Assembly: GCA_021234155.1 (NCBI GenBank)
Contig: JAJEKV010000037.1
Span: forward strand, 686,001-750,000
DNA from: Isoetes taiwanensis
Taxonomy: Eukaryota > Streptophyta > Lycopodiopsida > Isoetales > Isoetaceae
DNA: 64,000 nucleotides
Direction: 5' to 3'
Shown here one piece after another: positions 1-9,544 of this stretch. A model generated the notes under the pieces. It was not told where the DNA came from. It made no database searches and saw nothing but the letters and a program-made list of their open reading frames with translations. The position numbers and the translations under genes were made by a program. Positions within the stretch are counted from its first letter, which is position 1. Every line of letters begins with the position of its first letter.

Positions 1-329
1 CAGCATATGATGGTATGCTTGGGAAATGCATAGCCAATGTATCCTGCGGAGTCTTCTGAGTCATCATCCGAGGACACGTCAGACACAACGTGAACAATCT
101 TTAACCTCTTTTTTTGGGGCTTTCTGCTCGTGCTGGATTGATCAGTGGAAAGTTTTTTCATTGCTTTTGATGATCTGAGTTTCTGCTTTCCCTTGCATCT
201 CTTTCCCTTTACCGGTGCTGACTTCGCGACTGATGACCTGCGCCTTGAACTAGCAGGCCTATCTCCTGCACAAGTAGCCAAGTCCTTCAACATCCGAAGG
301 ATTCGACACTTGCTTCGGGTTATCGCCAT
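1..329 (-). CDS. Partial hypothetical basic, Ser-rich protein (N-terminal part, runs off left edge)
   Basis: Reading the minus strand from an ATG at 329-327, the frame stays open for 109 codons to the window edge. The product starts MAITRSKCRILRML and is rich in Lys, Arg and Ser. It then has an acidic stretch VSSDDDSEDS. This composition suits a nuclear or nucleic-acid-binding protein, but I recognise no domain. The 104-bp tandem repeats and a TRIM lie directly upstream, so the frame may belong to a mobile element rather than to a host gene. The start is chosen because it is the first ATG of the open frame; an upstream exon is possible. Confidence 0.35.
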   Translation of the reverse strand, partial: MAITRSKCRILRMLKDLATCAGDRPASSRRRSSVAKSAPVKGKRCKGKQKLRSSKAMKKLSTDQSSTSRKPQKKRLKIVHVVSDVSSDDDSEDSAGYIGYAFPKHTIIC

Positions 330-427
330 CGGATCTGCCCTACTTGTTTCTTGAGTATACATAGATTTGACATAGATCGGATACTGTTTTTATCCTAAAA
401 TTTTCGTATGCCACGTCGTTTAACGAC

Positions 428-1300
428 GTCAAGCTGACGTGTCTTGACACGCAGGCCTGCCTGCTTGGCAACAGCACCATGCCACGCAGGCATGGCGGAC
501 ACGCCAGCTCTGTGCGACGCCGTTGAACGACCATTAGCTGACGTGTCTTGACACGCAGGCCTGCCAGCTTGGCAACAGCACCATGCCACGCAGGCATGGT
601 GTAACGGGCCCATGGTAGACCGCTCGAGTATTCGAACCTTGAATGTGCCTGTGGGGCGTTCCCGAGACACCGGCATAAATGGGTAGAAGCAACTACTCAT
701 AAACGTCTAGATGGTTTTGCCCAGTTGGTTAAGGGCATGTCGGTTAGAAACGTTACAGTTGGTACCAGAGCAGGTCTCGAGTTCGAGTCTCCATGGGTAA
801 TTTACAAAGACTTGGTAATCATTGTGACATGGTATGACATAGACATGGTATAGCCTTGGATGCTCGAGGACGAGCATAGTTCTAGTGGGAGAGACTGTAA
901 CGGCCCCATGGTAGACCGCTCGAGTATTCGAACCTTGAATGTGCCTGTGGGGCGTTCCCGAGACACCGGCATAAATGGGTAGAAGCAACTACTCATAAAC
1001 GTCTAGATGGTTTTGCCCAGTTGGTTAATGGCATGTCGGTTAGGAACGTTACACATGGTGGACACGTCAGCTCTGTGCGACGTCGTTGAACGACGACTAG
1101 CTGACGTGTCTTGACACGCAGGCCTGCGAGCTTGGCAACAACACTATGCCACGTAGGCATGGTGGACACATCAGCTCTGTGCGACGTCGTTGAACGACGT
1201 CTAGCTGACGTGTCTTGACACGCAGGCTTGCCAGCTTGGCAACAGCACCATGCCACGCAGGCCGACGTGACACGTCAGCTCTGTGTGGCGTCGATGAACG
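428..1300. repeat. 104-bp tandem repeat array, about four units, interrupted by a TRIM
   Basis: The unit begins AGCTGACGTGTCTTGACACG and contains the palindromic ACGTCGTTGAACGACGT. Equivalent points fall at 432, 536, 1099 and 1203. The spacing is 104 bp within each pair. The 563-bp gap between the pairs equals 104 plus 454 (TRIM) plus 5 (target duplication). ACGTGTC resembles an ABA-responsive core, but no regulatory role is shown. Confidence 0.9.
600..1053 (+). mobile_element. TRIM (miniature LTR retrotransposon), complete, with CATGG target duplication
   Basis: Two 158-bp LTRs at 600-757 and 896-1053 start TGTAAC and end GTTACA. They differ at only about three positions, so insertion is fairly recent. 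Right after the first LTR, TGGTACCAGAGC (760-771) is the primer-binding site, one mismatch from the initiator-tRNA-Met complement. A purine tract AGTGGGAGAGAC (884-895) precedes the second LTR. The internal region is only 138 bp and non-coding. Flanking CATGG occurs at 595-599 and 1054-1058. These features define a TRIM, which needs an autonomous partner to move. A relative of the same family is split at 21949-28626. Confidence 0.93.
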
Positions 1301-1465
1301 ACGTCAAAGTCATTAAACGACGTTGTCATCGTTTTTAGACGATTAAACGTCGTTCTTCAACCTGCAGACGTCGTTGAAGGTCGACTATCCCTTGTAGTGA
1401 AGATAATAATGGTATATTCTTCTATGCATCTTTGGCTTTGATGTTATCTAGTCATGTAGGGTTAG

Positions 1466-2633
1466 AAGGCCACTTAGAAGATTTTGGATTGCTTCAAGGC
1501 AAAGAATACAGTGTGATAATATAGATAACTATGTATGGAATTGTTTGCCCTCATTTGAAGATGATATATGGCATCAAGTTTACAGAATAAAAAGGGCCAG
1601 CATCAAGAGACTTGTAGGGTTAGTTCTGCCCTAATTGATTAGGCCAGGAGTTAAGGTTGGAGCCCCTGTTGATCTTAGGAAAGCTGTTGCAATAGTTCTT
1701 TACTTTCTTGCACACGGTAATATGTCATTGCATGTGGGACAGAGATCTTATGTTGGCAAATCTACAGTGCAGAAATACACCAAGAAAATAACACTAGTGT
1801 TGGCCTCCAAAACAATGCTATATAAAAGGTTTGTGGCCATGCATACTGGCGCAAGATTAACTCAATGTATAAGGGAATTTTATGATGCAACAGGGCTGCC
1901 AAATGTATATAGTGCAGAGGATGGTTCCCATATATTTTATGGAGGAAACCAAAGAAAAGTGGCAAAGGAGATGACTATTATAGTCAACATAAAAGGCACT
2001 CATGTCTGCTACAAGGTATTGTTACACACAACAGGATGTTTACAAATGTTTGGGTGATAAGACAGGTTCTGTCCATGACTCAAATCAGTTCAAGAAGAGT
2101 TTTATATACAATAAAATTATCTCAAAACAAATTTTGCAGCAACTAGTAGTAACATTGAGTGGCAGAAAATTAAAAAAAGGTCAGCTTATTGACCAAGAAA
2201 TTCAGGTATATATCCCTCCACTTCTATTAGGTGATTCTGCATATTCTAGCAGACCATTCCTTCTCAAAGTTTGTCTACAAACTCATGGTCCTTATGATAA
2301 GTTCAACAAGAGGATTTGCAGGGGTAGAGTTTGTGTGGAAAATGGATTTGGAATTGTAAAGCAGAAATTCAGAATTCTCAAGCATCTGCCCGTCCATGTT
2401 GGAAAAGCCTCAAAGATTATACATGCAGCCCGTGTTCTTTGGAACTTTTGCATTATGGAGACATGGGATGGGACATGTTGCCAATTGAAGAAGACCTGGA
2501 ACCTATATACTACTATGAAACTGAAGCTATGAATAGGGCCCTGAAAAAGCAAGGAGAACAGATGAGACATGTCTTATTTGAGAACTTGGATGGCCATCTC
2601 TTGCTGTATAAGAATTGTTTCAATTTGAAATGA
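1466..2633 (+). pseudogene. PIF/Harbinger transposase, frame-broken (DDE_Tnp_4 family)
   Basis: Reading frames over this span give a PIF/Harbinger DDE transposase. The N-terminal part includes DDIWHQVYRIKRAS and LVGLVLP. A stop (TGA, 1637) follows, then VAIVLYFLAHGNM. The three acidic residues are in family-like contexts: EDGSHI near 1915, LLLGDSAY near 2230 and CVENGFGIVKQKFRIL near 2335. The reading frame shifts near 2040 and again after 2420, so no full-length product can be made. Such enzymes cut at element termini and need the ORF1 Myb-like partner, whose remnant lies convergently at 3516-4751. A second copy with the same layout is at 55856-56990. I could not fix the terminal repeats or a 3-bp target duplication. 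Confidence 0.85.
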
Positions 2634-3515
2634 TTTTGATTCAATTAAACTTTGAATAAATTTTCTACTAGCTTGTGCAAGGGAATTGTAGTATCAAGTA
2701 TGTATTATAAGGCTTTTCCATTTCATGAAAAAACTGTTATCACAAGAACTGAGATAGACTGCAATGATTTGTAATCCTTGGTGTTGTTTTTCGTGGATAA
2801 TACAAGTATTCTAGTGGCAGAGCATGCCACACCAGACGTTGCTAAAGTTGGTATTGGATATTGAGTTAGCCTTACTTGAAATACAGTAAAAAAAGGGTCA
2901 ATATAGATTAATTTTTGAAACTGTTCAGACTCAACAAACTAAGAATTATGGATATAAATAAACTGGAGTAGTTGAAGAAAAGAACACTTTTATTCAAACT
3001 TGCATTGTATTACATTATATCAGACTGGCTTACTTCCATGGCCAGCTGTAGAAAACCTAAAAACTATGCTTCAAAATGGAAAGAAACTCAAAGTAACTAC
3101 CTAATTAGCGACCCAAAATATGATCTGCATTTACAAAACAAAATAAGTTTAGAAAAGTACAAAACCTATGAAGAACAAACAAAAACTAGTCTGAAACAGA
3201 AGAATACTGGTTTATGACAAAAGCTATTTCATTTCTTGAAAAATCGTTTACAGATGACATAAGATGACATGAGAAGGTCATGCATACCATTTTTACTTAA
3301 CGAATTTTTGGAACGCGTGCGAGCCATTTTCCTTAAATGGCTTGTGTCTCAATTTAAGCTTAAATTGCCTACTTTAGGAAATATATACCATTAGACAAGT
3401 TTCCTTTTTCTTAATGGAGACAGTTCCAATCATTCAATATTACAGTTAGGAAATTGAGACAGTTCCAATGAATTTTTTTGAGATAACTAATAAATGTGAA
3501 CCAAAAAGCATACCT
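2634..3515. other. Non-coding AT-rich spacer inside the Harbinger element
   Basis: This lies between the ends of the convergent transposase and Myb remnants. A short ORF at 2972-3217 has no recognisable domain. I see no gene. Confidence 0.5.
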
Positions 3516-4751
3516 CTATTTTTTGTTCCTGCCGGCTAATTTTGAAATTTTAAGCAATGTGTCCTTGGTCATCTGGCATATGCTTTGAGTCATTGCAGCC
3601 ATAGACTCAGCAACCTTCAAACTATTGGCAGATGTCATGATCTCTAGTTCCCTTACTAACTCAATTTTCTTTGCAGATTCTTCTTTCATGAAATCCAACT
3701 TCTTCACTTCACTGTCTCCAAAAGTGCTTGCCATGTGAAATTCCAACAGCAATATCCTGATCTCTAGTTCTCTTACTAACTCAATGTTCTTTGCAGATTC
3801 TTCTTTCACATTCATTCTCATTCTCATTCTTTCATGAAATCCAACTTCTTCACTTCACTGTCTCCAAAAGTGCTTGCCATTTATGAAATTCCAACAGCAA
3901 TATCCTCATCAATCTGCAATCTTGATTTCTTTCCTCCAGTAGATTTTCTACAAACTCCAGGCTGATTGCATGCTGCTGATCTGGGACTAGATAAATCTGT
4001 GTGTTTCCTATTGGTGTTCAATTGCTTGGTATATTTTGCATAACTGGATGTTGACATTGACATTGGGAATTGCTTCATTACATTCAAACTGATCCTCAAA
4101 AGCAGTTTCAGTTCCAACTATTTCATAAAAATTGTCATTCGCGAATGCTGCAGAAGAATTAGTGTGCAAATCAGCTGCCTCGAAAGCTTCATTCCCAAAT
4201 TCTCCATCATCACCAGCACCTGGAATGGAATTGTCTGATGTCATGCCATAATTTACCTCTTCCATTCTTTCATACCACTGCCAACTTGTGGGCCTTGAAC
4301 CCGTGTGACTACAAGCTTCTTTCTCATCCTTAAATTTGGCTTGAAGTTTATCCCATTTGTTCCTAAGCTACCTCATTCCCACTAATCCACAAACAATGGG
4401 CTGTAATTTCACAAGAATTTCTCTCCATTGCATGTTGGAAGGATTCAGGATACCATTAGTAACAAATTTCATCTCATTCAAGAGGTTCAGGAAGGCAGAA
4501 ACACTCTGATCTATCCATTGGATAGGAGCCTTTCTATTCTTTGTGTCTAATATTTTGGAATTTTCTTTATCATGCACCACAATGGCTAATGAATTCTCGA
4601 GTTCCAAAGATTCGCTCACAATTACAGCAGAGGCTTGAATTTTGCTTAGAACTCGCTTACATCTCCTTTCCTTTGGCTATTTTATTGTCAGAATTGGCTC
4701 AAAATTCATTGAAATCTGCCCTGTCATTTTTCCTGTCCTCCTTGGAGCCAT
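3516..4751 (-). pseudogene. Harbinger ORF1 Myb/SANT-like protein, broken
   Basis: On the minus strand the frame opens with MAPRRTGKMT near 4751. It continues with the Myb/SANT-like region: SVSAFLNLLNE, NGILNPSNMQWREI, a stop at 4370-4368, then LRNKWDKLQAKFKDEKEAC and SWQWYERMEEVNYG. This order matches the DNA-binding ORF1 product that PIF/Harbinger transposases use for nuclear import and TIR recognition. Downstream is a Glu/Lys-rich, probably coiled-coil tail (3516-3827) in which ESAKKIELVRELEI is duplicated. Frameshifts and stops near 4000 and 4370 show it is dead. It is convergent with the transposase, as in the second copy at 58280-59490. Confidence 0.78.
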
Positions 4752-5079
4752 TTTCTCCACGCGAGCAGGCATAAATGGTTTGCTTCCTGACAAAGTAGAT
4801 CTAGTGGCCTTAGACGTTTGGTTTCAAAGAATTCATGTACAGCAAGCATGAAACAATATCTGTTGCAACAGAATTTGAGATCAATAACCTATATGAATGC
4901 TTCGAATTGAATTGCTGAGGATCGAAGAATATAAGTAATACCCGAAGACCAAAAATCAACAAGGTTGATGCAAGAATTAGTGGGAATTCAAGGATTTGCG
5001 CGGCCTTGAAGACCAAGAAATAGGAAAAAATGGCTCCCAAATTTTCTGTGAGGGAAAGTTTTCGAGGGGTTTTTTCAAG

Positions 5080-5200
5080 CGGCATAATTTTAAGATAGAT
5101 AGATAGTATTTTTTCGAGGGGTTTTTTCAAGCGGCATAATTTTAAGATAGATAGATAGTATTTTAACGTCACGCCACTAGGCAGCATCCAACTGAACATG
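5080..5200. repeat. Tandem 61-bp duplication with GATA microsatellite; inverted relative at 30.6 kb
   Basis: A segment containing TTTTCGAGGGGTTTTTTCAA and ending in (GATA)n occurs twice, near 5050 and 5111. The following sequence, with CGTCACGCCACTAGGCAG, is repeated in inverse orientation around 30590-30660. Confidence 0.75.
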
Positions 5201-5287
5201 TGACCACACATCACACTGGGCCCTGCCCCCAACCACCTTACATTGCGTCTGTTAAGATTTGACCCCCAACAGTACCGAGTGCGATTC

Positions 5288-5353
5288 TGGGCAGTCTCGA
5301 ACTCAAGACCACATTGCTAAGGAACTAGTGTGTTACCACTAGACCAAACGCCC
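5288..5353 (-). repeat. tRNA-derived SINE head
   Basis: The reverse complement starts GGGCGTTTGGTCTAGTGGTA, giving an A-box-like stretch, and carries GAGTTCGAGAC as B box about 35 bp downstream. It ends GACTGCCC, so the first and last bases could pair as in a tRNA. The missing cloverleaf detail and lack of a normal anticodon arm argue for a SINE promoter head rather than a working tRNA. Confidence 0.6.
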
Positions 5354-5359
5354 AGACGC

Positions 5360-6231
5360 ACCTACAGATAAAACGAGGGAGCTAATATCAACACCGCTAC
5401 TATTTCAGAACTTCTAGATTTGACAGAGGCAACAAGAAAGGCAACACATGTCAATCCTCGGCAATTCTCCCTTTTGTGGCCCAAACTTGTAAAGAATGCA
5501 AAGCCAAATATTAGCTTTTCCTATAAATATCAAGCACTTGTGAAGATCTGCTGCAAAAACTTATGCCCTTATCTGTAAGTGGGTTGAAGTCTGTTTTCCA
5601 AGACGTCATAGACGGAAGGACATTTGCCACATTAAATAGACAGTATTGGGTGTAACACATTATCAACTCCATTAACATCAACTCCATTCAACATCGCATA
5701 AACTCTCACTCTCAAGCGCTTCTTGAACTTCCAGTTTTCAAAGCAGAAAATCGTCGAAGTACAAACTTGAAGCAAGCAAGTGAAGCTATTTTAACCCCAA
5801 CACACCCAATCAATTACAGCACCCAAATGATTAGAACCATTGGTCTTTAAACCAAAAGCTTTTCAAGTGTGTCCAATCTCTCTCGCAATTTTGCAATTTC
5901 TGCAAATACAGTGACGTTCGACTTAAATTAAGGCAGTTACGCAATTTATGCAAGTGCAATTTATGCAAGTACATGGGCATTTTTACACATACCCCAAGGC
6001 ATTTTTAAATTTGCCCTTTAAACTAACCCGTAGATGTTTTTATTAACGCCCAAAATATAGGATACCATAGGACAATAAATGGGCTAAGACACCATCCAGA
6101 TACTATAGTGTATCTCAACCTGTCTCTATAGAAAGTGGGTCTCTTTCTTGAAAATCCTTTTATAGAAAATCACAAACTCAGCGCATCAACAAGAATATAA
6201 ATCATAGGCGCCTGCTCATTAAAAGCATCAC
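5360..6231. other. Intergenic DNA downstream of the VMA12-like gene
   Basis: I see no gene. The stretch has scattered AT-rich sequence and a short direct repeat of GCAATTTATGCAAGT near 5950. It ends at the polyadenylation signal of the next gene. Confidence 0.5.
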
Positions 6232-6237
6232 TTTATT
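6232..6237 (-). promoter_or_regulatory. Polyadenylation signal AATAAA of the VMA12-like gene
   Basis: AATAAA on the minus strand lies 31 bp beyond the stop codon of the VMA12-like gene. Confidence 0.6.
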
Positions 6238-6267
6238 ATCAACAGAATATTATACAACAAAAAGACA

Positions 6268-7819
6268 TCAAGCAAGCTTCCTCTTGAACTTTTTCTTCTC
6301 ATATTGAGACGTGTTTATTATAAACAATAGGGTTTCAACTATCATGGCAAGAAATAGGCCAGCTAGACCTCCAACTGCATGCTGTACAGGTTAACTAAGA
6401 GTTAGTCACAGAACTTGGAGATGAGCAAAATAAATTCTTGAATTCCTTACAAGCACTTGGTTATCCCTAAATTGGGATCGTAAAGCGACATATCCGAAGG
6501 CAAAGCCCGTAAACATAGAAACAATAACATGCAACCCTGCACAGTCATTCAGCTTCATAAGAAACAAAATAATTGATTGATGTTTGATGTTTGAGATATC
6601 CCAAGACAATAATCCAGCATGCAAATGTCCCCAGATTAAGTTTATATTATAAAAGGGGCGAACAATGTAATGAGATAAAAATGGCAGTGAGCTAACAAGA
6701 CAGCGATTAAGGTCTATGCTTGAAGCCCTCAAAACATAAACTTCTTTGAAGTTCAAGTTATGACTGAACTTTAAGGACGTGATCTGTACTCGAATAATAG
6801 CAGATTTAAAATTGAACCATTTATGACATGACCATTGTGCTAGCCTTTCTCTAGATTCAAGGTTAGGCCTTCAGCTTTCTTCTTTGTAGCTATACAGGTT
6901 CTGTAACCCCAGTGCCATTTACTAAGTTTTAAAGTTATGCAGCCTTCAGTTTAGTTGTGACCCCATTCAAAAATCTGTATATCATATGCAACTCATCAAA
7001 TGAAATAACTTGCAGATATTATATACTTCCTAGAAAGATATATGGCAGAGATACACACAAGATAGTATAGATGCAGTGAAAGCAGCAACCTTTATGTTTC
7101 CACATGATTTTGCAGCACGCTAATAAGCCATTCATTAGATCTAAATTTGTCTAATTGAAAAAGTAAGATGTATGAAAACTTGCAGGAGAGTCCCAGATCT
7201 ATAATCCTCATCCAAGACATTTCTAGAGAAAAGATATGGTTTAACAGAAGAAAAATAGGAATCAACTTATTTCTACAGTGGCTAAGCTACAAGAGCTGAG
7301 ATAAACGTACTGACCTAAACCCAGCTGGTCTTTGTAAGACGAGAAAGGCTCTGGTTCATCTCTTCGCCCGGTCACATCTTTAACTAGCTCATTGTAAGCT
7401 TTCTGATCTGCTATCTCTTGCAACTTGGCAAGACGTTCCTTAAGTTCCTTGCTCTGCAATTAGGCGAGGAACACATGTGGATGAAATGTTGATAATAAGT
7501 ATATATATACTAAAAAAACTCTTACCTTTTCTCGGGGCTTTGGCCGCTCGAAAACAAGGCTAGATCCTTGGAGAAGTGAATGCAAAAACCCAACATGTTC
7601 TAGGCTTTTCTGACGCAAGAGTTTCCATAGATCACGGACCAGAAGATAAGGGACGGTAGGAGCTGCTTGATATTGCACTGCCAAATCAGATAGCTCCGGA
7701 CAAGAATTCCCTAAAGCAGCGCCAGCAAGGAGAATTTGCTGAATGGCCTTTGTAGATTTCAAAAGCAAGCCAGATCTCAAGGGACTGGATTTTTCATCAG
7801 ATAAGTGCTCCATTCCCAT
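6268..7819 (-). CDS. VMA12: V-ATPase assembly factor, VMA12/TMEM199 family (four exons)
   Basis: The product probably assists assembly of the V-ATPase membrane sector at the ER. Exons are 7819-7526, 7453-7315, 6536-6451 and 6381-6268. All junctions are GT-AG and join in frame to give 210 residues, close to the usual plant length. Residues 1-98 are the variable cytosolic N-terminus. Then come KELKERLAKL, EPFSSYKDQLGLGLHVIVSM and two predicted membrane segments at about 147-164 and 177-195. The tail KKKFKRKLA is lysine-rich, as expected for an ER protein. The conserved SSYKDQLGxGLHV block crosses the exon 2/3 junction, which supports the splice model. The ATG at 7819 opens the frame. The termini of a Helitron-like element begin about 180 bp upstream, inside the likely promoter. 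I see no breaks, so the gene is probably functional. Confidence 0.85.
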
Positions 7820-8076
7820 CTACGCATTCACAACATCCCATATGCTCTTTCCATAACCCTAATTTCGCTATCTGGAGGCTGATAACATCGCCAGGACAAC
7901 ATGGAATATCGGAATAAATATCAAGCAAAAACTGTGTCTCCAGCACTCCAATGGTAATACTCAGGAATTACTCTAAATCTTTATCAATTCGTATGTAATT
8001 AGACGTAATGACCAGTAGGCTTAAACTAGGACATTATTCCGTTAAAATTATATGACATAAATTTTCTCCTGAGTTT

Positions 8077-8091
8077 ACGGAGCGGCGCCGC
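8077..8091 (+). repeat. Conserved GC-rich box near the HLE-A 5' end
   Basis: GGAGCGGCGCCGCTT also occurs at comparable positions in HLE-B (11656), HLE-C (51491) and, on the minus strand, HLE-D (about 12850). The sequence around it is not conserved between copies. That suggests a binding or folding site. Confidence 0.75.
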
Positions 8092-8134
8092 TTGCCCTGT
8101 TCTATAGTTTTTTGTTTTCAGGACTTCCCTTCCT

Positions 8135-8310
8135 ATGTTCCAGAGTTTACTTTTGCAGAGGTGCTTGCCGAAACTTGCAGAGGAGCTTGCTTGCCCTGTT
8201 CCAGAGTTTGTTTTGCAGAGGAGCTTGCACAAAGAAGCTCTCTTTCCCTGTTATAAAGTTTTTTTTGCAGAGGAGCTTACTGGAGCTTGCAGAGCAGCTT
8301 ACAAAGCTGA
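8135..8310 (+). repeat. Minisatellite of TTTTGCAGAGGAGCTTGC-type units
   Basis: Three to four imperfect units of about 60 bp carry CCCTGTTCCAGAGTTT followed by TTTTGCAGAGGAGCTTGC. They lie just inside the GC box of HLE-A. Short ORFs across it are products of the repeat. Confidence 0.7.
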
Positions 8311-8319
8311 GGAGCAGAT

Positions 8320-9200
8320 GGACGTACTTCTTGGCATAAGCTTTCTTACTTGAAAAGGAAAGGGGATTATCATTATTAGCTTGCAGAGTTTAGAACATGG
8401 CAAGAACGGCAAGGTGCTGTAGTTTTTTAGCTTATAAATCTATGAAATCAAAGCTAGAGCACAGGTATATAATGATTGAAGACGACTCCTTCCTTGAGTT
8501 GCAAATGAGGATGTTTCTGAAAGGCTTCAGTTATAACCAGTTATGCAACTTTGGCCGATTCTTCAAAAATTCATGTTCTTCCCTGCAGCCGCATTTTGAG
8601 CATAGAAGATCACATAAATCGACCATGTTTTTTGAAGATTTAGGGTTCTTGCACACCAATGGTTATATTATCTTAAATTTAAAACTTAAACCCCCAACAA
8701 TTATACTATGTTAATACTAATATAGTGGACGTTTCACACCTTCCGTTTGGTTAACACTTAACCTAACATAATGTTTATAATATGCATTCACACATGAACA
8801 GTTAAGGTTTAGTTAAATTAACAATTAACGTAACGGAATCTGTTAACAATCCCATTCACACACAAAGCTGTTAACATATTTCAGAAATGCATTATAATAT
8901 TAAGTAGTATGTCACGTAACATAAATAATCCATTAATCAGGTTATTGTAAATCATTGTCCAACATATTCCAGACCATTTATATTCGCAACAAAGAAAACA
9001 CTTGAAACATGGAATATGTTGAAATTAACAAAGGCGCATATGTAGATCACTCGTGGAAGTTTAAAGACAATATTGACACACGTTGCACATGTATGAGTGC
9101 ACTTCATTCGTGGTCCAAAAGCCACAACAAGTGAGGTAGAATGCTTCAATTATGCTGGATGGTTTGGAGTCCAAAAGTCACAGCAAATGAGATAGAATGC
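8320..9200. other. HLE-A body, no gene seen
   Basis: AT-rich sequence. 8690-8900 resembles the AT-rich flanks of the MULE at 13.0 and 13.9 kb (TTAACC/GGTTAA-rich). No coding sequence is recognised. Confidence 0.45.
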
Positions 9201-9201
9201 T

Positions 9202-9540
9202 TCACTTATGCTGGATGGTTTGGAGCACAAAGGCTTCTAAGCTTCGGACCGCGACTTGAAAGTAAGAAATTGTAGAATTCACTATCAAATCCTCTGAAGT
9301 TTCTCGAACAGGGTCCATAGCAAAAGACCAGCTGACCAAAGTGGTGACATTGTCAGAGGTAGAAAGCTGGAAGGTGGAAACATAACCAGAAATTCCAAAG
9401 TTACTCTCCTCAACACAATATGTGTAAGAATGGTGTGCAGCATCAAAGCTAAGAAGTTTTTCTGTGGCCCATGATTTTTGGCTATCATGTCTTAGTAGAA
9501 CAGATCCCATAACCAGCCGGACACAGCGAATTTCATACAA
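9202..9540 (-). pseudogene. Lachrymatory-factor-synthase-like (START/Bet v 1 fold) C-terminal fragment
   Basis: The 112-codon frame matches the C-terminal half of plant lachrymatory-factor synthase-like proteins of the polyketide-cyclase/START superfamily. Family-like stretches are KSWATEKLLSFDAAHHSYTY, ESNFGISGYVSTFQLS, LVSWSFAMDPVRETSEDLI and a final amphipathic helix ending near the natural C-terminus. The N-terminal half, including most of the ligand pocket, is missing. It lies inside HLE-A on the opposite strand, as expected for a gene piece captured by a Helitron-like element. In onion the enzyme makes the lachrymatory sulfoxide; in other plants related proteins have no settled role. 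The fragment's frame is undamaged but is not expected to be functional alone. Confidence 0.7.
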
Positions 9541-9544
9541 ATGC

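Noticed and set aside
395-1256. Minus-strand open frames across the tandem repeats (MSSCFYPFMPV, MAWCCCQAG types)
   Set aside because: They follow the repeat period and the TRIM LTRs and are repeat translations.
5288-5353. Functional tRNA gene
   Set aside because: A and B boxes are present, but no standard anticodon arm or T-run terminator is clear; it fits a SINE head better.
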